This document shows, in pieces, positions 51,501 through 64,000 of a stretch of 64,000 nt of DNA. Every line of letters begins with the position of its first letter. Within the stretch, counting starts at the first letter, position 1. Source of the stretch: Centropus unirufus (Eukaryota; Chordata; Aves; Cuculiformes; Centropidae). The position numbers were made by a program, and so were the translations under genes. Where the stretch lies: the NCBI GenBank assembly GCA_013397695.1, contig VYZI01000127.1:1956860-2020859 (forward strand), read 5' to 3'. The notes beneath the pieces were generated by a model. The model searched no databases, was not told the origin of the DNA, and was given only the letters and a program-made list of their open reading frames with translations.

Positions 51501-54500
51501 GAGCTGCTAACGAAAGAGCAGAGATTAACGTCGAGCCAGTGTTTTGTTCTTAGCAAACCTGTACTTTGGGAAGTTCTCAAACTTTTATGATTTATGAAAG
51601 CTTTGCAATTTGAAATAAAAATGGGGAAGTCTGACTGGTTTTTTCCTTCAAAGTATGATGAAGCTTGAATTCCTACTCTCTGACTTTGCGAGTCTGAGGC
51701 ATTCTTGGCAGTTTGTAGTGGAAAGTTGAACGTGCACTTCAACTAGAGATGGAATAGGAAGGCTTTGCATAAACATGAGAGTCTCCAGTAGGTTAAAAAA
51801 TCTGTGCTACTTTATAGGGCAAGGGAGCAGGTTAAGATATATCGAGGTAGTTTTAGGGAGAGATATGAACCAACCTAACCCCATGCAAGTAATCCTGAGC
51901 CCTTGGGGACTATGGTTTGGTGAACCCTGTGATATGTCTGAAAGAATGAACCAAAAGCAGTCGCACCATCTAAATTGTCAATGCTTTGTCTAACTGATAC
52001 ACCATATTTTTCCTTTTTTTTATTTTTTCTTTTAGTGAAAATCCTTGCTTAGGTACCTGAAGAACATTTGAAGCCATGAGGTTTTGACAAGTGGTGACTT
52101 GGTGACCACTCCTCCCTGTTTTCACAAATAACTGAAGTAATCCATTTGGTGCACGTTCAAAGTGCCAAGATTAATTTTTTTCAGAGGCTCTGAAGAGTAG
52201 GGGTGTACAGGTGTGAGAGCTGTCAGCCTACCCCCTACAACCCAGCACAACACAGACAAGGTTAGTGTTTGTCTCCTGATTTGAGGATCTGCCATAAAAT
52301 TTCCTAGCATCAAGAGCTAAGTGAGGTTTGGAAGGAAAGTAGGTGCCTGAATAGGATTATCGAATTATTTATTTAATTTATTAAAATGTTAATTTTAATT
52401 TAATAAATTAAATGAAACTAAGCACATTAAGTGAATAATATGAACTTAGCATATAAAGCTTTGTGCTTTATTCATGTGGGTAACCACTGCTTGATAAGGT
52501 TGAAGCAAAAGCTAGTGCCGATAGAGAACTGTGCTGCTGTGCATTTCCATAAGCCTAGTCCGTATTTCCTGTCAGGATAATTAAACTGTTTTCTTCAGCC
52601 TTTGAAAGGTGCAGGGCCTCACTCTTTACTTGAGTGCCTCTGCAATGTGCCATTTGTTTCAACAAGATTGCACTAACATGAAAGCAGAGCAATGGAGTGA
52701 AGATTTAGGTTCATAAGCAGGAATCCAGGTGCACAGCATAAAGATACTGCCACGGTTTAGTTAGCCTTCTAATGAGCAGTGCAATTTTAGTAGGTATGTT
52801 TTCCTCCCTGGAGATCTATGGCCAGACCTGCGGAGAGCAGGACAGATTGCGGCTCACAGGAGTGCATGCTCTACCTCTGACTTGTGCACCCTGCCAACCC
52901 ACTTCAAAGCTGGCGGATGCCGCTGGGACGCGGGGAGGGGGAGCAGTGGTGGAGGGAATGCATGAGAGCCTAGAAACAATACTCTCTCTTTCTTACAACC
53001 TGGCCTGTGAACATTGTTTGAGGCCCACCTACACAGGAGCAGGCTGGCTCACCTGCAAACCATCCATACAGGGGTGAGGATAAATGGGAGTAGGCTGCAA
53101 TCCAGTGACTCCCAGACCCAGGTGCCATGTGTATACTGGGTAGAGAGAGCTGGTGGCCAGGATGGAGACAATGGCACCCATGGACTTGTGATCCTGCTCA
53201 GAGATGGGTCACCCTTCCCATATACCATACCTGTCTGGGCATCAGCTGTGAGTAGAGAAGTGTTATTTTAATCTTCAAATTAAAGCAAGCTCTGCATATG
53301 TTCCCTTGTGTGGAAATCTCTAAAGAAAACTTCTCCTTGGTGGCAACTTCACAGGAAATGAGAAAGTCACTGACACTAAGTCAGTTTGAGAAAATTCTTT
53401 GTTTTATTTCATGTTTTCAGGATGAAACTATCAGAAATTTCAGATAAATGGATCAACAATCCTAGCAGATGATGTAATTTCTTCCTACTGCCATGGTGGA
53501 CTTCACCATGTGTATTTATACTGAGGATGAGTTCTTTCCCATAGAAACACATGGAGATGTGGTGGCTCAGAAGAGGCGGCTTGCATCATGGGCGTCAGTC
53601 TGTTTGACCAGAAGGATAAAATCCATCCTGGTGCAACAATTGCATTATCTTCTTGCCTTCTTTTCCTGGACAAAATCACCATATTGTTAGGAGAACAAGT
53701 GTGTGGCTGCCACCTAATCCATCTGTGCTCTCATCCTGCAATTGTTGGCTGGATTTTCAAGGAGTAGCAGGATTCAGAGTTGTTGCTCTGTCCTGCATGT
53801 GAAACCAAACGCTAACATTGTCAGTCCAAATATAATATCTCAATCCAAAATAAAACTGTTTCCACCAGATGAAGCACTTCAAGTACTTCAGATGTAAGTG
53901 AATGCAAGCTAATAATATTAAGACCTTGAAAGATGCTTTGAAGAGAAACCCAAGGCAAAATTAGAAAGAGCAGTTCTTGCAAGAACAACATAGAATAATA
54001 GCAACGTGAGTTACTATTAGACAGCCAGGCGGAGGAGTTGTACCTAGACAAAAGGATAATTCAAGTGGCAGGTTTAAAAGCCACTTCCCAATCCTGCTTT
54101 TGAAGTAGCCAGTTTTATAAACACTTCTGAAATGGGTCTGCCAAATATTCAGCTTTTTCCATTTTTTTCTTTAGTAGGGCATAGAGAATAATTAAAGTTT
54201 TTACAACACACTAAGTACATTCTTCACTAAATGTCACTCCATTTTCTCTTAGCAACTGAAGATTCTATTGTAGGAGGGTTACAGCTCTACATACTGTACC
54301 TGGTTTTACAGTCTGATCCGTCCATCCATCACCACCTCATTGCCTTATGTCTGAAAGTCTTCAGGAGGCCTGATGTTGGGCTGGGTTTCATATTTTATTC
54401 TTCCACAAGTGGCTGCTGAGTCAAACAGTGGGCTGTAGTTCTCCAGGAAGCGAAACAGTGGCCTGATGTAAACCATGTGTTTCAGAGTCTGGGCTCTGTG

Positions 54501-57500
54501 CTTCGCGTGGGTGGGAGCAGAGAGACCTGGGGGTTGAAGCTACGCAGCCAAGAGAGCTCATGACCCTCCTGCTCAATTCTTCTGAATTATTGGTGTGGGT
54601 ATTTTGTCATCTTAATGGATATTGCTGCCTCCCTCAGTAACTTGCTGCCTCACTCTCTCACACCAGAGTGGGTAGTTTTCAAAATAAGCTGGATACAGTG
54701 GGTGCTACCAAAGTTTCAGTAGGGAGAGTACAAAAGAACTTTGGGTGAAGTCTTGAATCAAAGAACTCAAATGCGTTTGGTGAGAAAAACGTCAGTCTCC
54801 AAGTGATGATCATAAATAAAAAATACATATTTTAGTGACACGGTTATGTAAAATAAAGGAAAGGAACTTTTTATAAGGCATAGATCCTTAAAGCATCTCT
54901 TGAGAAAAGTGTGGAAAGATGGCAAAAACAGGCTTTTCTATTTTAAAATTATCGTCATGATGAATCTGGAAGCGGTGTGGCTCAGAATGGATGATGTTTG
55001 CTGTTACTGCTCTGGGCGCAGTTGGAGGAACTGTTTCCATTAATTTTTTGTTGCTTAGCTTAGGTGTTCATCAAACACAACTTACTGAATGTCAGTCCTC
55101 CACTGCTGACTGCCATGGTTATGCCCTGTTGGTCACTGGCTGCGTGTGAGATGTTATCAATATCTTTTGTAGCTGTTATTCTGCATGTATCTGGAGGTGG
55201 GCTTTAATCCGTCCCGGTGTTTCTGTGCTTGGTACATCATTTTGGTGCTGGCGTTCTTTGTGATGCCTGTACCTGCTTGATGTGCAATAAAATCCCTTGT
55301 TCCTTCTCCCAGTTTAAAGTTTGTCGCCGTACAAATACACAAGCAGAATTAGGTGAGCAGCAGCGTGATTGAGAGCAAAATACCATGGACACAGGCTTCA
55401 TGAAGAACAGAGAGTTAAAACCCAATAAATCAATGGAAAGGAGAGACTTCTCTGTCACAACATATAAGTCTGTTCCGGGTTCTTGTTGGGCATGGGATGG
55501 AAAAGCAATCTGGCACTTTCTATGGTTGTCCCTTGAAATCCAGCTTGGTTCTTCTAGCTCAGAGATGCACTAGTAGTTACTAAAAAACAACCATGTTCGA
55601 CTTGAATTACAGATCATCTTTGGTGGGCCTGGAAATCTTTAAGCAGAGAGTTTCTGGAGGGCAATTCTCCCCAAAAATACCGAGGAAAGAAATGAAGTGC
55701 CTTAGAGTGACCAATAGCTGGTACAGTAAAGGGCATAACTAACTATTATGTATTTAATAACCTTGTACAACTCAAAGGAGAAAATCAACTCTTTAAGTGG
55801 AAAACTGTATTTTTTGAATGCATAAGAAGAATTTGAATTTTATACAACACAGTATCTATGGAACTCATTGTTGATAGATAATATGGGATTAAAACATAAC
55901 AAGTTCAAAAGAAAAATATTCTTGTAGCTTCATGAATGCATTGGATTGCCTAGGCAACCTAAGGAATAGGGGTGTGCTGTATAGAGTAGAAAACTGATGG
56001 TAACTCCTCAGAAAACTTCAATAGGAAGTGCCCTTTGCAAAGATTTTGCCAGTGTTCCTCATAGGAACTCCAGCATCCATTTAACATTATGTTTTCAGAG
56101 ACAACCCATAGTGTCTCAGTCCCTGAGTGCTGTGATATTTCTTCTTCTATCTCCAAGGTAATTTTAGATCTCCAAGGTTTTCTAGATCTCATAGTGTGCT
56201 TATAACTCTCCTCTTGACTTTTGGCCTTTTATCTTTCTTAAAATATAGTGACTGTCTACGGAATACAGTTCTTACAGCAATGAGTTAACACTGCACAGTA
56301 GTGCAGAATAATCTTCAAATGATCCAGACAGAATTATACTGAGTTTTTTTAAATGGCATTGTTATTTTGGTTAACTTGCAAGCAACTACAACCAGCAACC
56401 AGGTCCTTATCTCGGATTCTACTGCTTTGCATTATATTCTTCAATGCATGTTTAGCTTTGTGGTGTCTCTTTTTATTAATTTTTCCAATGTGTGTTGCCC
56501 TAAACTTCATCTGTGAGTCATATATCTGTGTTTTATATCCGTGTATATATAACCATAGGGAAATATTAAGCCTCCTAGCACAAACATATTTCTAGAGTGT
56601 CTTTATTATTATATGCATATCTTAGCTTGCACAGCTGGTAGTGTGAAAAGCCTTAAATAATAGAAATTCAGGAAAATCCAAGTAAAAGTTGCAGTCTTGT
56701 TGCCACATTGGTGAGGAGGTCTGTCACAGGATTGCTGGGAGCATTGAGTCCTCTGCCTGCAATGGAGGGAACAGCCCAGTGCTGTTTCTGCAGTAATGCT
56801 CTTGAAAGCTTGTTCATGTGGTCTTTTAGTTGGGTAAGAAGTTAGTTGAAGGTAAATGTTAAATTGTTATTATGATTTATGGAAAAGCTACCAGGCTCTT
56901 TTTTATGGTCTGCAATAGTACTTTGAATGACTTTTTCTGTTAGGTATTATCATATTAGAAATATGTACACATATTGTTTTAGGTCCATCAGGAAAGGTGG
57001 GGATGAAGATGTTCATACAGATGCCATGGCATCCCACAGAGTCATATTGCTTGCAGGTTTCGCCTTGTCTTCCAGGCTTACTGATGTTGAGCCTTTAGGA
57101 AAGCATCTCGTTTTAGAGCATGTCAATGGAGATGTGAAGATTGCAGAGGAGGACGCAGAGTAGTTGTGACTTTGAACATGATTGCTCTGCAAAGTGTGGC
57201 ATGAATGGAGGTGATGAACAGGGGCAGGGTGTGAGAAGGGGATCTGTGATGGACAGTATTTTGGAATAATCTGCTTGTGGCCCCTTTGTCCTTCTGCCCC
57301 TGCAGCAGAAATGCTTCTTAATCCCCTGGTTCCGCCCATTGGTGAGGCCAGCTACAGTCAAGGCATCCCTGCATTGTTCCCTGCTGGTTTTGCCTGTGCT
57401 GTTCCCACAACAAAGCCCCAGATATGATGTCCTTCCAGTACCACCTTTTCTCCAACTTGAAGTGGCAAGTGTTGGACAACGCCCTGAATGTCTACTTATA

Positions 57501-60500
57501 GACCAGGGCCACAGCTGCACCGAGGTCCCACTGGCCTTTCAAGGTTGATAGGGGTTTTTAGCACCTTGGTGTTGTGGTCACTGGGGAAGCCCAGATAGGA
57601 GGTGTCCAAAGGCAGCAGGCATGAAAGGGGAGGGTAGCTGCGGCCTGAAAGGCTTCCTTCAAAGGGTACTGATGCAAAAGGAAGCCTGTGCGTGGTTGTC
57701 AGTGGGAGAATGTGAAGCCTTCAATAACTCACTTTTGATTGTTCTTAAGTCATAATGCATGCATTGAATATGTGGAAATATGTTGTTGGGTTTGGAAAAT
57801 GCCCTAGTCCTACTGTACTTAGCATTCAGTGGGCTCTTCAAAGGAAGTACTGGAAACTTCTGTTAATGCTGTCAATTTAAAAAATGTCCTCCGAACGCCA
57901 GATAACTCCTCTACAGATGTATAATGAATTGCTTTGCTTAAATCAGGCTTTACTGTTGGATACAGGTCCTCTGCCCAAAACTCCTGGCTCGAGCTCAGTG
58001 AATTATGGCACACTTTCCACAGTGCTTTGTAGGAACTAAGGCATTCCAGTCCCCACTTTCTTTGCACCAAGCAGGGGTATGTGGAAACGTGCTGAGATAT
58101 TTTTTTTTGTTTCCTGCCAAAAACAAGGGCACAAATGTGTCACTCGTCTTCACTGCTTTAACTGATTGGCTTATGTCCAGGAGATCTGATGCTGTGTGTG
58201 TAAATTGGTGGCATTGAAAAAGTTATCAGCCCACACAGGGGCCAGGTTGACAGTGTCTTAATATAGTAGAGGATCTATGAACCCAGTATGCCTGCAGCTG
58301 CATTTGTTCTCCTGTCTCAGACCTACTTTCTGTGGTTGTGTACTTGTGCTTTTACGTTCCTTCCTCCTGGAATGATATGAAGAGCCTCACCAGACCTAGT
58401 GCTGTGCACTGTGCAGTGGATGATCTACAGTAGGTGACAACCCAGAGCTGTCTAGCATTAGAGCCGCCAGCACATCTCGATGGAGAGGGCCACATCAGCA
58501 CTGTTTGAGCTGGCTTACCAACTGCAGGAAATATCTTTGCAGAGTGAACTCTTCTCAGCAAGGCCCTGATCCAGCCCTCATCGAAACTCATGGAATTGCT
58601 CCCATTTTCTCAACCGAGCTTGGATCAAACTGTCAACTTAAAAAAAAGATCCAGTGATACTTTGCCAAAGTGACACGATGCATTAATTTTTGGGCAGAAA
58701 ACAATTATCTTCCTGTGGTATTTTGTCTATCCTCTTTCTTCTTTACTTCTCTGCTGATGTGCCTTTGTGATAGCTACCTGGAGACAGATAACAGGGAGAG
58801 TATGTGAAGGCTTGGAGCAAAGCAGCTTCCCTTGTATGGATTGCTGGATAAGGAAGGTGGATGTTCTCTTTCCCCTGTGTCTCTCAGTTATGGTAAAATG
58901 CCATTTTTCTTTTCCTGTTCATGAATAACAACTGGATTTAAAGCCTTGAGTTGCACATAGTACTGCAGAGCTTTAAACACCTGGCTCTGCTAGTAAAGCT
59001 CTGCTTTCTCTTTTTTAAAATACACTCTTTTAATCTATTTCAATTTAGGTGAAAAAACAAAATAGTGTATCGAAATTGTCCCAGCCCTTAAAGCCAACAC
59101 ATAAAGTGATTTACTCGCTGGAAGATGGTAGAGCAACATGGAGAAAACAACACCTATTGTAGGCATAAAGAGAGGACAGTGGGCATGATGCAAAGTATTT
59201 TTGAAAACAATAAACTCACTCTCCTGGTGAATGGCAGGACATGGTACAGCCCTTGGTATGTGAACTGCCACCTGAGCGAAGGGCTTTCCCCCTCTGGCTT
59301 CCCTGGTGCCTCCCTCAGGGCTGGTGCCCTTTGGTCTTTCTGCACCTCTGGGCAGATGACTCTCGTGGTTTCACAAGTTGCCAAACTAGGGAATTGTAGA
59401 GGCGCCCTAGGGTGTGTTTGCCATGCGTACAATGAACTCGAGTGCCAGCGGTTGCATTTAGGAGAGGCCAACACAATAGGTTTTAAGAGCGTGGATGTTT
59501 TACAAAGGGTCTTACCTCACAATGGAATTACTTTTAGAGTTGCCCACTGAAGAATCAAAATGTAGCACTGCTTTTTTTTTATTCACTATCATTTTTTGCG
59601 GCTAGTACAGCTGATAACTTCATGATCATAGGGCTCTGACACTTTTGCAAGTGCATGGTATACAGGAGTGTTATAGCCCAAAGAAATAGCTCTGAGATCT
59701 ATGAAGCATGGATGTCTAAGGTATGTTTCTAGCCCTGGTGGAGGGTTTTGGGAGAAAAGCTGCAGGACATTTGTAAACTGAGTTGCTCAGCTCTGAAACT
59801 GGGTTGCTCTTGCAGATTGGCAGTATCACAAGGTTATTAAATCAGAGGACAATTGGTTGTGCCTTGGGAGCTATTAAGGACTTTTTAAGACAAAGATCTG
59901 CTCTTTGAGGAGGGTGAATGAACTGTTCAGTTTGGCACATTTTATTCAATCGTCCATACTATTATGTCTGATAAAGCATCAGCAGCATCAAATACAAGGT
60001 TCAGAGTCAATCGGTCTTATATGATGCTTAGAACTTAATTTTAATGATAATAACAACAATGGTGAACTAAACAAATGCCCAACAAAACAAAATAAGGAAA
60101 AAAACTGCAGCAGTTTACTGTTGTAGTGTAGACTAGGATGATTTTTGGTCAATTTGCCCATGGCAGGATTTTGTTGGCATTTTTGCCTTCTTGGAAAGAA
60201 GGCAGTCGATCCCTTTGTGATGAGTTCATTATCTCTAAGCAGCAACAACTTATCTTTTTAAGATGCTACCTTGCTCATGGCCATGTCACTGTGCTGAACC
60301 TCCCAACTTTCTGTCTAAAGTAAAAAGAGAGGTTGGTGGATGTTTGTAGATTGTGTCAATGTTGTCTACTGGCTGTGCCAAATATGTGTCCTTTCTTCAT
60401 CAGAATATGTTTTATAGGTCCAGTTTTCTAGTCCTGAAGCAGTGGCACAGGATGAAAATACAGAAACACTTTTGTTGACTAGGGGAGGCAAAAGCAAACA

Positions 60501-62986
60501 TTTTATACCTAGACATAAGGTGGTAAATTGAAGTACCTGATTTTTTGTAATTTCATATTTAAACTACTTCTTTGCCCTTATATCTTAATTGATTTGAGTT
60601 GCTTCAGATAAATTTCCCTACAGTTATAGATTAGTAGGGGATAGTATTTGCCTTTTCTTCTGAAGCTATTTTGTTTTGCTTTGCTAGATAATTGATGAGG
60701 CTCTCTGAAGAATCTTTCTGATTTGGCAAGTGCAAGCTGCCTCCTTGTGTGGTTGTTTAGGGTATATTTTATACTCAGCTTAGACCTCGTGCTCTGGACT
60801 TAGATAATGTGTAAAATGTTCTCCCACAGTCTTGAAACGCACAGAAACTTTGGCAATATAAGTGGATGTTTCAACTGTCAAAAGTCAATACCGGGGCCTT
60901 AATCAGCCCTGCATTTTTGGGGCCAACACACTGTACACAAATTCTTGTAGCTGTAGATAATGGGAAGACACCAACTTGAATCTTGCCCTCTTTCAGTTCT
61001 CCATGGTGGTGCTGTGAATGAAAGCCGTGTGCTTACATGATCAGTGACTAAAAGACTTGTGAAATCTGCGTTGAGCATCTGCTGAGGAGACCAAGAAAAA
61101 TCAAACCATGTGGGAGGGAGCAGGTGGATTTCTTTAACAGACTGCATAATGAGAACCTTCCTTGAAAAACAGTCAAGGAGCCTCATGTAACAACTGTATT
61201 TATTATAGTATAGTAAAAAGCATTTGCTGTTTGTTAAACAGGATCAAATCCACTGCTGTGATCCAGATATTCTACACTGCTCTGGCAACACAAGGTGTCT
61301 GCAAAACCATATTAACTGGCTGATTAATCTGAATTTATAACTGCTTTGGTTTGCTAGGGTGGTGAGGCACAGCCAGAAGAGAGCAAATGCTGAAGTCCAT
61401 GTGTTTAAACTGGTGTTCTGTCTCTCTGCAGGCAAAATAGAAAGGCAAAGTTTACCATGCTGAGTTACTGCCCGGTGTTTCAGTAGAAAAGCAGAGTTTT
61501 GTAGGAGTGTGAGGTTCCCTGCATATTATACACCTCATCAGCGCTGCAACCTTGTATTTCTCACAGGGATTTCCAGAGGATCTCTGCAAACAGCTTTGAG
61601 AGTTGTTATGATTCCTTCCAAAGGACAGTTAAACAGAAGAACATTTTTTAAGAGTGTGTAAGAAGATGCAACCTTGTCAGCAGATCAAGACCAGTGAGCA
61701 GTTTGGTTATAGAAAGTGTCACAAAGCATAAATGTTGGAAAAGGACTTGCTTGTGGTGTGTATAGAAACAGGCAGTCATCAATACATACTTAAAGTAAAA
61801 TGTTCAAGTGCTGACAGGCATAAATATGAGCTGCTGAACTGGTGCTGGGAAGAGTCTCTCACTATTGCTCTGGCAGGGGGTACTTTGGTGCATTGTCTTT
61901 CATTGTCCAGGTCTCTGGTAGGTGCTGCTGTCCCTGTCTCTTGTTCTCTTGACATTGCTGTGGTTACAGTGCCTGGCTTAGCTACTGAGTGAGAGGATTT
62001 GAATATAGTGTGTAACCTCTGTGCTGGCAGGGCCGTGTAACCTTGCACTTGATGGGATGGCACTTCCAGAAGAGACTGAGTGACCCACTTTGAGTGTGAA
62101 ATGCAAAAGATAAGAGGCAAAAAATTGCTGCAAGTGTGGAACATCCTGGCTGGTGCTGCCAGCACCTTCCTTCCCACTGTCTGCTCTGCTTGCAGTCTGT
62201 GTAGTAGCATGGCACAGGTCATATGCAATGGAATGCCACCAGAAATGGAGATACTATTCAGAGCAACCAAACTGGTTGCTTGAGTAATGCTTGCATCAGA
62301 GTCTCATCTTAAAAGATCCCTGCTAACTTGCCAGCAAATACAAAAATAAATTACTCACATAAGGTACCTGTTCGAGTGTGGGATGCTCAAGGGATCATAT
62401 AAGGGCAGTTTGGGAAGTCAAGAGTTGAAGCATGTGCAGAACAGACCTCTTAAATACGAGGCTGTCAGGGAGCACAACCATTATTAAGGGGGTTAGGAGA
62501 AGAGAACCTGCTTTTAATCTAGATTATGTTCTAGATTCAGTACATTCTGTAGATTCAGTTTAAAAATAGTGAAACAGTTCTGTGCCTCATTTTACATTGA
62601 CCTTTAGCACTTGCCAAAAAAATAACGTTCTTGAGTGCCTGAACTATGGAAAGGGGATATAAAAGGAAAAGGAAAAGATTAAACAGGAAATCTACAAGAC
62701 ATCCCCAGTTTCTGGCAGGAGTCCTTGTATTCCTATGTGTTTTCACTTTCAGTGTCTTGTACTATTCTGTCTGAAGAGCCTGGGAAACAATACTATTGAG
62801 TATTGTACATCCCACTTGGAAAACTTGTTACTGCACTTGGGGTTTATAGCAAAAATACAAAAACTATAAAATCATGCCCTTTAGTCTGATGTAATTTAAT
62901 AGATGTGTTGGCAACACGCATATGTGGACTGCTATACATCATGTGCTTCATAATAACTGATTTGTGTATCTGCTTATTTTTTGAAG
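42501..62986. other. Long non-coding stretch, intron or intergenic, no gene recognised
   Basis: About 20 kb with no recognisable protein family, RNA gene or clear CR1 copy. Frames of up to 163 codons exist (59125-59550 +, 61779-62270 -, 42569-43039 -), but their translations look random and lack splice context. If the CpG island at 41-42 kb and the exon at 63 kb belong to one + strand gene, this would be an intron of about 20 kb; this is inference. An AT-rich inverted repeat at 52.4 kb is listed separately. Confidence 0.5.
52371..52413. repeat. AT-rich inverted repeat with perfect 15-bp arms
   Basis: ATTTAATTTATTAAA at 52371-52385 is exactly complementary to TTTAATAAATTAAAT at 52399-52413, with a 13-base loop. 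The whole segment is nearly pure A/T. It could extrude as a cruciform or fold in RNA; no function is shown. Confidence 0.8.
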
Positions 62987-63196
62987 AGAAAGACATGCCA
63001 AACAGACCTTTGAGAATGCGTGCCCAATCTTCAGATGGCAAAACATCTTTCCGGTGGAAGCCACCTTATGGAGCAGGCTTCAGAGGTCCACGGAGCAGAT
63101 CCCAAGGTTACCTCCGTGGGTACGGAGAGAGCAGCCGTAGGATGAGCTATGCCCCGCTGCTGCAGGAGCGACAAAACCAAGAAGCAAGGAAACTAG
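62987..63196 (+). CDS. Probable internal or first coding exon of an unidentified basic, Arg/Ser/Gly-rich protein (partial)
   Basis: I do not recognise the protein. A T-rich tract ending TATTTTTTGAAG gives a good splice acceptor before 62987, and CTAG|GTGAGT at 63196/63197 is a strong donor. The 210-nt interval is open in one frame and starts and ends in the same phase (1-1), so it encodes 70 residues without shifting the frame. An ATG at 62995 in the same frame could be the true start if upstream exons are untranslated; from it come 67 codons. The product begins MPNRPLRMRAQSSDGK, then FRWKPPYGAGFRGPRSRSQG and ends QERQNQEARKL. It has 12 Arg, 8 Ser and 7 Gly in those 67 residues, looks disordered, and has no signal peptide, membrane segment or zinc-finger pattern. 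CpG is more frequent than in the flanking DNA, as expected of coding sequence. The open frame reads back to 62905 but that part overlaps the acceptor tract and is probably intron. Confidence 0.6.
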
Positions 63197-64000
63197 GTGA
63201 GTCAAGTTTCCCTGATACCACCTAGCTGAGCTAGCACACTTCTGTAATCCTCTCTGGCTAGAACTTGATCACAGATCATGGGTCATTGCAGCCTTCAAAA
63301 TTTATTCTTCCTAAAAATGAAAATGCTTGCTAAAATTGCATTGTGTAACATTCGTAACAGAAAACTGTGATGACCNNNNNNNNNNNNNNNNNNNNNNNNN
63401 NNNNNNNNNNNNNNNNNNNNNNNNNNNNNNNNNNNNNNNNNNNNNNNNNNNNNNNNNNNNNNNNNNNNNNCGCGGGATGGGAGAAGAATCATAGCTCAAA
63501 TTCTCCTTGCATGTGGTAGGGCCACTCTTTATCCATTATTTTGTGTTCTCTTCTTACACTTTGTGCCCCTTTCAGGCCAGTGGAGGAAAAAAAATAGTTA
63601 TTTTATTGAAAAAATATCCAACCATTAAAACTCCATGGGTTCCACATAGAGTGTTAGACTTCTATCCATGTTTTCTCTAGTGGTTCTGGACACTAAGGGC
63701 TCCTGAAACAGTCAGGTTATCCCCTTGTGTGCTCCCAGCCCTGGTGTGCTGTGATGGTTTGCACTCATGCCCTAGATCATGTGCCCTTGATTTAAAGGAT
63801 TTCTCATGTAATGGTATCAACAGGGCTTGCAAGATTTTTATTTCCCCAGAGACTGTTTCCCTTTGGGTTGTTTCTTTCACTTGGCTGTGTCGTGACTGAC
63901 CTGTCTCTTTCCTGCTGCATGATCTTCTCTTGCCCAAGTATGCACTAGGTTTGCACTCACGAGCCTTACTTTGACCCTCTTTCTGCAAGCTTCGGCTGCT
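63197..64000. other. Probable intron after the 63-kb exon, with a gap
   Basis: Begins with the donor GTGAGT. No further exon was recognised up to the window end. The - strand frame at 63677-63988 (103 codons) resembles nothing known. Confidence 0.45.
63376..63470. other. Assembly gap (95 N)
   Basis: Unknown bases between TGTGATGACC and CGCGGGATGG. The right flank starts with a CpG-rich hexamer, unlike the left, so a short GC-rich or repetitive segment may be missing. Confidence 0.95.

Noticed and set aside
61779..62270. 163-codon - strand frame as a gene
   Set aside because: The translation shows no motif or family resemblance and overlaps other short frames on both strands; I treat it as chance.
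62905..62994. Upstream extension of the 63-kb exon to the first in-frame ATG at 62905
   Set aside because: This part contains the T-rich acceptor tract and reads as a random hydrophobic sequence, so it is probably intron.
1..64000. A novel multi-gene system, CRISPR array, or tRNA/rRNA genes
   Set aside because: The window is vertebrate-type DNA with one recognised gene; no array of spacers, no cloverleaf or rRNA sequence and no gene cluster was seen.

Overview
The window looks like a piece of a bird nuclear genome, or at least a sauropsid one. The interspersed repeats are CR1 LINE fragments with the typical 3' end, interspersed-repeat density is low, and the rest is ordinary AT-leaning intergenic or intronic DNA with widely spaced coding sequence. 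Three runs of N mark assembly gaps at 17424-17537, 41049-41693 and 63376-63470.

The only gene I can name is SF3B5 at 17769-18029 on the + strand. It is a complete intronless gene for the 86-residue smallest subunit of the SF3b splicing complex. It has a CpG-island promoter with ETS and YY1 motifs and its own polyadenylation signal. A second coding piece, 62987-63196 (+), has good splice sites and symmetric 1-1 phase. It encodes about 70 residues of a basic Arg/Ser/Gly-rich protein that I do not recognise. A second GC-rich CpG island at about 40.9-42.5 kb contains the largest gap and is probably the promoter of an unidentified gene. In mammals SF3B5 sits between PLAGL1 and STX11, so one of these would be the first hypothesis for the island, but no coding exon of either was seen here.

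Layout: 1-16.7 kb is non-coding, with one 10-bp-unit minisatellite and one old CR1. From 16.7 to 17.2 kb there is a head-to-head pair of CR1 fragments. From 17.25 to 18.2 kb come a polypyrimidine tract, a gap and SF3B5. From 18.2 to 33 kb the DNA is non-coding, with one young-looking CR1 fragment, two CTCF-like motifs and a two-variant 7-bp tandem repeat. From 33.0 to 34.4 kb lies a longer antisense CR1 carrying decayed reverse transcriptase. From 38.05 to 39.1 kb lies a dead Hsmar1-like mariner transposon. The CpG island follows at 40.9-42.5 kb. The remaining 20 kb has no recognisable gene until the exon at 63 kb.

I found no new multi-gene system, no tRNA or rRNA gene, no CRISPR array and no recognisable endogenous virus. 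Most open frames of 60-160 codons here are chance frames in non-coding DNA, antisense readings of repeats, or GC-rich frames running through N gaps.
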